NCBI RefSeq assembly: GCF_008329535.1
Contig: NZ_NPKR01000016.1
Coordinates: forward strand, 62,001 to 126,000
Reading direction: 5' to 3'
Length of the DNA: 64,000 nt
Source: Mycolicibacterium sp. P1-18
GTDB taxonomy: Bacteria > Actinomycetota > Actinomycetes > Mycobacteriales > Mycobacteriaceae
Shown here: piece after piece, positions 23,188-29,371 of the stretch
Position numbering within the stretch: position 1 is the first letter of the stretch
Layout of the letters: the number at the start of each line of letters is the position of its first letter
The notes under the pieces: model-generated
Told to the model about the DNA's origin: nothing
Seen by the model: only the letters and a program-made list of their open reading frames with translations
Databases searched by the model: none
Made by a program: the position numbers and the translations under genes

Positions 23188-23965
23188 GCGGCGCCGTCGT
23201 GGTGGCCCGCGAATCGCTCTGGGCCTTCTCCCGGCGGCGTTGCTTGACCTCCGCCATCACGAAGTAACCCACGCCGATCGGCGCGACGATCCCGAAGGCG
23301 ATCCACTGGATGCCGTAGGACAGGAACGGGCCCGCGTCGAGATGGGGGAGGCCGATCACCCCGAGCCCGCCCGGTTGACCGTCGACGAGTTGCAGGTACG
23401 ACCCCGCCAGCGGCACCCCCGTCACCTTGGAGACCTGCTGGGTGCTGATCGAATAGACCTGCTGAATGCCGTTCTCGCGGAACGGCTCCTTGCCGGCGAC
23501 GACGGATTCGGGATCGCGTAGTCGCGCGGTGATGGTGACCGTTCCGGTCGGCGGTGCGGCGAAGTCCGGTACCTGCGTGCCGCGTTCGGGCTTGACGTAA
23601 CCGCGGTCGACGAGCACGGTCGGGCCGCCGTCGACGTGGAACGGCAGCAGCACCTCATAGGCCGGATCGCCGTCGATGACGCGAAGCCGCACCAGCACCT
23701 GCGCCTCGGGCTGGTATCGGCCGGTGGCGGTGACCTGTCGCCACTGGTCCCCGGGCGCGGCCGAATCCTGCTGCGGCAGAAGCGTCGTCAGTGGCACCGG
23801 GGGTTGAGACACCGAGTTGGAGATCTGCGCGTTCTCCCTCGACGTCGTGGTGTTCTTGCCGAGCTGCCACGGCGCGAGCACGGTGAAGCACAGGTAGGCG
23901 AACGCGATCGCGACGACGTACAGCGCCAGCCACTGCGGCTTGAACAGGAACGCGAAGCGGCCCAT
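23141..23965 (-). CDS. SURF1-family protein
   Basis: A 274-residue protein with the two-membrane-helix SURF1 layout: one helix at about residues 11-35 (LALYVVAIAFAYLCFTVL), a large outer loop, and a second near residue 230 (GIVAPIGVGYFVMAEV). The loop contains the family signature VTATGRYQPEAQVLVRLR and VDRGYVKPERG. SURF1 helps assemble the heme a/Cu centre of aa3 cytochrome oxidase. It corresponds to Rv2235 by position. Its ATG overlaps the ptpA stop by one base, so it is the last gene of the HAD-ptpA-surf1 operon. Confidence 0.9.
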   Translation of the reverse strand: MGRFAFLFKPQWLALYVVAIAFAYLCFTVLAPWQLGKNTTTSRENAQISNSVSQPPVPLTTLLPQQDSAAPGDQWRQVTATGRYQPEAQVLVRLRVIDGDPAYEVLLPFHVDGGPTVLVDRGYVKPERGTQVPDFAAPPTGTVTITARLRDPESVVAGKEPFRENGIQQVYSISTQQVSKVTGVPLAGSYLQLVDGQPGGLGVIGLPHLDAGPFLSYGIQWIAFGIVAPIGVGYFVMAEVKQRRREKAQSDSRATTTAPLTAEQKLADRYGRRQ

Positions 23966-24462
23966 CAGCCGGGCACCCCCCGTCGGTCGAGCCGTCCGTC
24001 GACCCAGGCGTGCAACCCGGGCAGCGACGCCTCGATGACCGCGAAGGTCTCCTCGTAGTCCTCCAGCGTGCCGTAGTACGGGTCCTCGACGTCCAGGGCG
24101 TGCGCCGCCGAGCGCGGGTCGAAGGAGCGCATCATCCGGAGCCGGTCCTCGGGCACGCCGAGATCACGCAGGATGCGGACGTGATTTCGGCCCATCGCGA
24201 CGACCATGTCGGCCGATATGTGGTCGTCTCCGACGTGCGAGGCGCGGTGCGACGTGGGGTAGCCGTGCCGTTCGAGAACGTGCACCGCCCGTTCGTGGGC
24301 GGGATCGCCGACGTGCCAGCTGCCCGTGCCCGCGCTGCTCGTGCGCACCACGTCCGACAGGCCGCGTTCGGCGATCTGGTGGGCGAACATCTTGTCGGCC
24401 ATCGGGGACCGGCAGATGTTCCCCGAGCACACGAAGGTCACGTGGAGGGACGAGTCAGACAC
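23965..24462 (-). CDS. ptpA: Low-molecular-weight protein tyrosine phosphatase PtpA
   Basis: A 165-residue phosphatase, GTG start at 24462 overlapping the upstream stop by eight bases. The P-loop is FVCSGNICRSPMA (Cys12, Arg18), and the general-acid Asp is in DVEDPYYGTLEDYEE, which also bears the tandem tyrosines of the family. VRTSSAGTGSWHVGDPA is the second conserved block. In M. tuberculosis the orthologue Rv2234 is secreted into macrophages and dephosphorylates host VPS33B (established knowledge); in a probably non-pathogenic species the role may be internal. It follows the gene for its likely kinase partner. Confidence 0.93.
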   Translation of the reverse strand: MSDSSLHVTFVCSGNICRSPMADKMFAHQIAERGLSDVVRTSSAGTGSWHVGDPAHERAVHVLERHGYPTSHRASHVGDDHISADMVVAMGRNHVRILRDLGVPEDRLRMMRSFDPRSAAHALDVEDPYYGTLEDYEETFAVIEASLPGLHAWVDGRLDRRGVPG

Positions 24463-25102
24463 CGAGCACCTCCCGCAGGTCGGCCATCGTCGCCACGTGC
24501 TTGAAGGCACTGACCGCGTCGGGACCGTCGAAGTCCGACGCGCCGTAGCCCCATTCGACGACCACGGTGTCGATGCCGTGTGAGGCCGCCCCGAGTACGT
24601 CGTGGGACCGGTCGCCGACCATGAGAACGCGCTCCGGCAGCGGCCCGAGCTGGGCCAGGGCGTGCGCCACCACGTCGGCCTTGGCGGACCGTACGCCGTC
24701 GGTGCTGGCGCCGGCAATCACCTCGAAGTACTCCTCGATGCCGAAGTGCTCGATGATGCGCCGGGCAGTCACCTCGTTCTTCGACGTGGCGACCGCCAAC
24801 CGCACCCCGGCCGTGCGCAGGTCGGTCAGGAGGTCGGTCACCCCGTCGAACAGGCTGTTCATCGACCAGCCGCGGGTGGTGTAGTCGGCGCGGTACGCGG
24901 CGAAGGCCTGATCCGCACGATCGCCGAGGCCGATGGCCGCCAGAGTCTGGTGCATCGGCGGGCCCACGACCAGGCTCGCCAGGTCGCCGTCGGGCACCGC
25001 GGCACCGATTTCACCCAGCGCCCGGCGAAAGCTCGAGACGATGCCGGGGGCGGAATCGGTGAGCGTACCGTCGAGATCGAAGATGACCAGCTGGGGACTC
25101 AC
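24455..25102 (-). CDS. ptkA: HAD-superfamily protein, PtkA-like / phosphoglycolate phosphatase-like
   Basis: A 215-residue HAD hydrolase from GTG 25102. Motif I FDLDGTLTDSAPG has the nucleophile Asp; motif II is in VATSKNE, motif III Lys near SAKADVV, and motif IV in MVGDRSHDVLGA. By position it matches Rv2232 of M. tuberculosis, reported as the tyrosine kinase PtkA acting on PtpA. That protein has an extra disordered N-terminal region of some 75 residues, which is absent here. By sequence alone it could equally be a phosphoglycolate-type phosphatase. It overlaps ptpA, so the two are translated together. Confidence 0.82.
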   Translation of the reverse strand: MSPQLVIFDLDGTLTDSAPGIVSSFRRALGEIGAAVPDGDLASLVVGPPMHQTLAAIGLGDRADQAFAAYRADYTTRGWSMNSLFDGVTDLLTDLRTAGVRLAVATSKNEVTARRIIEHFGIEEYFEVIAGASTDGVRSAKADVVAHALAQLGPLPERVLMVGDRSHDVLGAASHGIDTVVVEWGYGASDFDGPDAVSAFKHVATMADLREVLGV

Positions 25103-25248
25103 CCGTCCATTGTCTCCTGTCGCGTCGCGAGCGGTCCTTCCCGGTCGGCGAGGGTTCGGGCTCGCAGCGCCGTCGTGGCTGCCGGAACGTCTCTTTGTGC
25201 TGGTGACGTCGTAGGCTTCGTCGAGGCAACGGCAAGGGAGGTACGGCG

Positions 25249-26382
25249 ATGAGCGCGCGGCTGGCCGACGTGATCGAAGTGCTGGAGCGCGCGTACCCGC
25301 CCGCGTTGGCCGCGGACTGGGATTCAGTCGGGCTGGTCTGTGGCGACCCGTCCGAGACCGTCGACTCGGTGACCATCGCCGTGGACGCCACCACCTCCGT
25401 CGTCGCCGAGGTGCCCGAACGGGGTCTCCTCCTGGCGCACCACCCGCTGCTGTTGCGCGGCGTGGACACGGTGGCGGCCACCACGGCGAAGGGCGCGATC
25501 CTGCACCGGTTGATCCGCGGCGGCAGTGCTCTGTTCACCGCGCACACCAACGCCGACTCGGCGACCCCGGGGGTGTCCGACGCGCTCGCCGAGGCGCTCG
25601 GGCTGATCGTGGAGGACGTGCTGTCGCCGGTGTCGGACGGCACGCGGCTCGACAAGTGGGTGGTCTACGTTCCCGCCGCGGACACCGACGCGCTGCGCTC
25701 GGCGTTGTTCGCCGCGGGCGCCGGCGCGCTCGGCGACTACTCCCACTGCAGCTGGACCGTCGCTGGCACGGGTCAGTTCCTGCCGCACGGCGGGGCGGCA
25801 CCCGCGATCGGCACGGTCGGTGCGGTCGAATACGTCGCGGAGGACCGCGTCGAGGTGATTGCTCCCGCCGCTCGGCGCGCCACGGTGCTGGCCGCGCTGC
25901 GACACGCCCATCCATACGAGGAGCCGGCGTTCGACGTGGTCTCCCTGGCACCGTTGCCGTCCGACGTCGGCATCGGCCGCATCGGCGCGCTCCCCGTCCC
26001 GGAGAGCCTGCGCGCCTTCGTCTCTCGAGTCAATCGCGGACTTCCCGCCACGTCGTGGGGAGTGCGGGCGGCGGGCGACCCCGACGCCGTGGTGTCCCGC
26101 GTCGCAGTCTGCGGCGGGGCGGGCGACTCGCTCCTCGACACCGTGGCAGCGGCCGACGTGCACGCCTACGTCACCGCCGATCTGCGACATCATCCGGCCG
26201 ACGAGCACCTCCGCGCCTCGGACGTCGCCCTGGTCGACGTCGCGCACTGGGCCAGTGAGTACCCCTGGTGCGGCCAAGCGGAGGCCTTGTTGCGCAAGCA
26301 CTTCGGCGAGGCACTCGACGTGCGCGTCAGCCCGGTCCGGACGGACCCCTGGAATCTAGAGAAGGACACCAGCACCACATGA
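25249..26382 (+). CDS. Nif3-like dinuclear metal-centre protein
   Basis: A 377-residue Nif3/YqfO-type protein. Metal ligands are visible in LLAHHPLLLRG, in LFTAHTNADSA, and at the C-terminus in DVAHWASEYPW. A central insert (about residues 130-230, with HPYEEPAFDVV) is the PII-like cystatin-type domain of longer Nif3 proteins. The family forms hexameric toroids; its biochemical role is disputed (GTP cyclohydrolase-like activity or metal handling). The ribosome site GGGAGG precedes the ATG. It corresponds to Rv2230c and overlaps the next gene by ATGA. Confidence 0.9.
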   Translation: MSARLADVIEVLERAYPPALAADWDSVGLVCGDPSETVDSVTIAVDATTSVVAEVPERGLLLAHHPLLLRGVDTVAATTAKGAILHRLIRGGSALFTAHTNADSATPGVSDALAEALGLIVEDVLSPVSDGTRLDKWVVYVPAADTDALRSALFAAGAGALGDYSHCSWTVAGTGQFLPHGGAAPAIGTVGAVEYVAEDRVEVIAPAARRATVLAALRHAHPYEEPAFDVVSLAPLPSDVGIGRIGALPVPESLRAFVSRVNRGLPATSWGVRAAGDPDAVVSRVAVCGGAGDSLLDTVAAADVHAYVTADLRHHPADEHLRASDVALVDVAHWASEYPWCGQAEALLRKHFGEALDVRVSPVRTDPWNLEKDTSTT

Positions 26383-27116
26383 AGGCCGAAGAGTCACAAC
26401 AGCGTTTGATCCTCGAGATCGCGGCGGTGGACGCCGAGCTGAGCCGTCTCGACCATCGGGGCAAGCATCTCGAGGAGCAGACGAAGCTCGACGCCGTCGC
26501 CGCCGAGCACCGCGCGGCCGGCGACGCGCTGGCGACACTGCGCATCGCCCTGGAGGACCTCGACGGGCAGGTCGCAAAGTTCGAGGGTGAGATCGACTCG
26601 GTGCGCAAGCGCGAGGACCGGGACCGCGGTCTGCTCGACGGCGGCACGGTCGACTCCAAGCACGTCGGGGAGATCCAGCACGAACTCGAGACTCTGCAGC
26701 GCCGCCAGGAAAGCCTGGAGGACTCGTTGTTGGAGATCATGGAGCACCGCGAGAAGCTGCAGAACGACTTGGTGGAGAAGGAGAACCGGCTCGAGGAGAT
26801 GCAGTCCGACCTCGACGCCGCCACCGCCGCACGCGACGAGGCGCTGGTGCTGATCGACCAGTCCCGGCACGAGGCGCTGGCGCGCCGTGAAGAGGTTGCC
26901 GCGAAGGCGCCCGCCGAACTGGTGGCGCTCTACGAACGTCAGCGCGCCCACGGAGGCGTGGGGGCAGGCCGCCTGCAGGGGCGGCGGTGCGGCGCGTGCC
27001 GCATCGAAATCGACCGGGGCGAGCTGGCCCGCATCTCCGCCGCTCGCGAGGACGAGGTGCTGCGCTGCCCGGAGTGCTCGGCAATCCTGGTGCGGGTGCG
27101 GGACTTCAGCGAATGA
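26379..27116 (+). CDS. Zinc-ribbon coiled-coil protein (CT398/Rv2229c-like)
   Basis: A 245-residue protein. Residues 1-180 form a long antiparallel coiled coil rich in Glu, Lys and Leu (NDLVEKENRLEEMQSDLD). The C-terminus is a four-cysteine zinc ribbon: RRCGACRIEIDRGE, then EVLRCPECSAILVR. This is the zf-RING_7/CT398 family, thought to act in nucleic-acid or secretion-related complexes. Start ATG 26379 overlaps the Nif3 stop, and its own stop overlaps the start of the RNase H gene, so the three are translationally coupled. Confidence 0.9.
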   Translation: MKAEESQQRLILEIAAVDAELSRLDHRGKHLEEQTKLDAVAAEHRAAGDALATLRIALEDLDGQVAKFEGEIDSVRKREDRDRGLLDGGTVDSKHVGEIQHELETLQRRQESLEDSLLEIMEHREKLQNDLVEKENRLEEMQSDLDAATAARDEALVLIDQSRHEALARREEVAAKAPAELVALYERQRAHGGVGAGRLQGRRCGACRIEIDRGELARISAAREDEVLRCPECSAILVRVRDFSE

Positions 27117-28198
27117 AGGTGATCGTCGAGGCCGACGGAGGCTCGCGCGGCAACCCCGGCCCGGCGGGCTACGGCGCCGTGGTGTGGTCGGCGGACCATT
27201 CGACTGTCCTGGCCGAGCGCAAGGAGGGCATCGGCCGGGCCACCAACAACGTGGCCGAATACCGCGGCCTGATCGCAGGTTTGGAGGCCGCGGCCGACGT
27301 GGGCGCCACCGAGATCGTCGCCCGGCTGGACTCCAAGTTGGTCGTGGAGCAGATGTCGGGGCGGTGGCGCGTCAAGCATCCCGATCTGATTCCGTTGCGT
27401 GAGCGTGCCGAGGAGCTGACGCGCGCCTTCGGTGGCGTCTCGTTCGCATGGATTCCGCGGGCCGAGAACGCCCACGCCGACCGGCTGGCCAACGAGGCCA
27501 TGGACGCCGCGGCCGAGCAGCTCGCGCCGAAGCCGGCGTCGGCGGAGGCAATCTCACCGGCCGGCTGGACCGGTGCGCGCGGCGCTCCCACCCGCTTCTT
27601 CCTGCTGCGGCACGGACAGACCGCGCTGTCGGTGGACCGGCGCTATTCGGGCCAGGGCAATCCGCCGCTCACCGAGCTCGGGCGGCAACAGGCCGACGCC
27701 GCGGCGCGTTACCTCGGCCGGCGCGGGGGCATCGCCGCGGTCGTCTCGTCGCCACTGCAGCGTGCCCACGACACCGCGTCGGCGGCCGCCAAGGAACTCG
27801 GGCTCGACGTCACCGTGGACGACGACCTCATCGAAACCCACTTCGGCGCCTGGGAGGGCTTGACGTTCGGCGAAGCGGCGCAACGAGACCCGGAAATGCA
27901 CGGGGCCTGGTTGCGGGACACCAGCGTCGCACCGCCCGGCGGTGGAGAGAGCTTCGACGCGGTTGCGGCGCGGGTGCGACGGGCCCGCACGCGGATCATC
28001 GCCGAATACGGCGACGCGACGGTGCTGGTGGTGTCACACGTGACGCCGATCAAGTCGATCCTGCGCCTGGCGCTCGACGCGGGTTCCGGCATCCTGTACC
28101 GGCTCCACCTCGACCTGGCGTCGCTGTCCATCGCGGAGTTCTACCCCGACGGCGGTTCGTCGGTGCGACTGGTCAACCAGACGTCGTATCTCGAGTGA
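27113..28198 (+). CDS. RNase H type I fused to a histidine phosphatase (CobC-like)
   Basis: A 361-residue fusion. Residues 1-130 are RNase HI: VEADGGSRGNPGPAGYGA (first Asp), NVAEYRGLIAGLEAA (Glu), ARLDSKLVVEQMSG (Asp) and AHADRLANEAM (last Asp). A short linker leads to a histidine-phosphatase domain from residue 163: FLLRHGQTALSVDRRYSG (phosphohistidine), ETHFGAWEGLTF, and VSHVTPIKSI. The Rv2228c orthologue in M. tuberculosis is described as a bifunctional RNase HI with acid phosphatase and alpha-ribazole phosphatase activity. The C-terminal part could serve B12 synthesis together with cobD nearby. Confidence 0.94.
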   Translation: MKVIVEADGGSRGNPGPAGYGAVVWSADHSTVLAERKEGIGRATNNVAEYRGLIAGLEAAADVGATEIVARLDSKLVVEQMSGRWRVKHPDLIPLRERAEELTRAFGGVSFAWIPRAENAHADRLANEAMDAAAEQLAPKPASAEAISPAGWTGARGAPTRFFLLRHGQTALSVDRRYSGQGNPPLTELGRQQADAAARYLGRRGGIAAVVSSPLQRAHDTASAAAKELGLDVTVDDDLIETHFGAWEGLTFGEAAQRDPEMHGAWLRDTSVAPPGGGESFDAVAARVRRARTRIIAEYGDATVLVVSHVTPIKSILRLALDAGSGILYRLHLDLASLSIAEFYPDGGSSVRLVNQTSYLE

Positions 28199-28784
28199 GG
28201 CTGGGCATCAGCACCTCGTCGACCAGCGCGCGCACCGTCTCGTCGGTCGGCGGTCGGTCCGCGACCAGCGAGCGGAACACCAGGTACCCCGGCAGGACGT
28301 CCCAGATCTCCGGGTTGATCGCCTCGGCGTGAATCTCCCCGCGTGCCACGGCGTCCCCGAGCACCTCCCGGATCAAGACGTTGCGGTGGTAGACGAACTT
28401 CTCCTGCATGGCGGCGCTGAGGGCCTCGCTGCGCGACATCTCGTTGAGCACCGCGCGCATGGTGCTCGCATGGTCGCGGCTCTGTGCGCATACCGCCGTG
28501 CCCATGGCCAAGAGGTCGGTGCGGAGCGAACCGGTGTGCGGATGGACCGCAGACTCGCGGGTGCCCTCGATGAACGCCGCCAGCACGAGGTCGGCCTTCG
28601 ACGGCCAGCGCCGGTACATCGTGGACTTGCTGGCCTTGGCCTCGGTGGCCACGGCCTCGACCGTCAGACGTTCATATCCATGCTGCTGCAACAACTTCAA
28701 CGTCACGGCCAGGAGTTCGGCCTCACGGGCGCTCCATGGACAGCCGTCGGTTCGAACTGACGGATCCGTCGAATCGGAGACCAT
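28173..28784 (-). CDS. TetR-family regulator beside mmpS-mmpL
   Basis: A 203-residue TetR protein from ATG 28784 (GAGGTG upstream). The helix-turn-helix is QQHGYERLTVEAVATEAKA with SKSTMYRRWPSKADLVLAA; the rest resembles the TetR_C_33 type. It is divergent from the mmpS-mmpL genes and is the likely repressor. Three tandem CCGTA units at 28828-28846 are the candidate operator. The last 26 bases overlap the convergent RNase H gene, so this gene abuts the conserved block on its inserted edge. Confidence 0.86.
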   Translation of the reverse strand: MVSDSTDPSVRTDGCPWSAREAELLAVTLKLLQQHGYERLTVEAVATEAKASKSTMYRRWPSKADLVLAAFIEGTRESAVHPHTGSLRTDLLAMGTAVCAQSRDHASTMRAVLNEMSRSEALSAAMQEKFVYHRNVLIREVLGDAVARGEIHAEAINPEIWDVLPGYLVFRSLVADRPPTDETVRALVDEVLMPSLTRDTTSG

Positions 28785-28827
28785 ACATACACCTCGTGCG
28801 CAAGGGGTCGGGACGACTTGCACCGCC

Positions 28828-28846
28828 CCGTACCGTACCGTACCGT
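28828..28846. promoter_or_regulatory. Tandem CCGTA repeat, candidate TetR operator
   Basis: CCGTACCGTACCGTACCGT: three and a half copies of CCGTA, presenting GTAC palindromes every five bases. It lies between the tetR start (28784) and mmpS (28925). Position and repetition suggest a repressor site controlling both; binding is inferred. Confidence 0.5.
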
Positions 28847-28924
28847 CTCTCAGGTCGCTCTTAGTATGGCCATGAGAGGGCAATCGGGTGGATGCCGCGT
28901 CGCCGGCTGTCGAAAGGCGTACGG

Positions 28925-29371
28925 GTGAGCAAGCTTTCGATCGGACGTGTCCTCAAGCGGCAATGGACCGTCGTCGTCGCGGTGGTGGTGGTCGCGCTGG
29001 TCGTCTTCAGCGTCACCCGACTGCACGGCATCTTCGGCTCCGACAATCAGGTGTCGCGGCCCGCTGCGGACGCCCTCGAGAACACCGGTTACAACCCCAA
29101 GCGAGTCCTCTTCGAGGTGTTCGGCAGTCCCGGGGCGACGGCGACCATCAACTACCTCGACGAGCACGCCCAACCCCAACGGGTGGACGACGTGCCGTTG
29201 CCGTGGTCGCACACGTTGACCACCGACGACCCCACGCTCTTCGCGGATCTCCGCGCCCAGGGTGACTCCGCCCCCATCACCTGCCGCATCACCGTCAACG
29301 GGATCGTCAAGGACGAAAGGTCCGCCAGCAACGTGAACGGATACATCGCCTGCCTGGACAAGTCCGCATGA
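28925..29371 (+). CDS. MmpS-family membrane protein
   Basis: A 148-residue MmpS protein from GTG 28925. One N-terminal membrane helix (VVVAVVVVALVVFSV) is followed by a periplasmic beta domain with the family motifs KRVLFEVFGSPG, INYLDE, PLPWSHTLTT and CRITVNGIVKDE. MmpS partners stabilise the cognate MmpL transporter. Its stop overlaps the mmpL start (ATGA). An alternative ATG at 28892 would add a basic N-terminus. It resembles the MmpS4/MmpS5 class. Confidence 0.9.
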   Translation: MSKLSIGRVLKRQWTVVVAVVVVALVVFSVTRLHGIFGSDNQVSRPAADALENTGYNPKRVLFEVFGSPGATATINYLDEHAQPQRVDDVPLPWSHTLTTDDPTLFADLRAQGDSAPITCRITVNGIVKDERSASNVNGYIACLDKSA

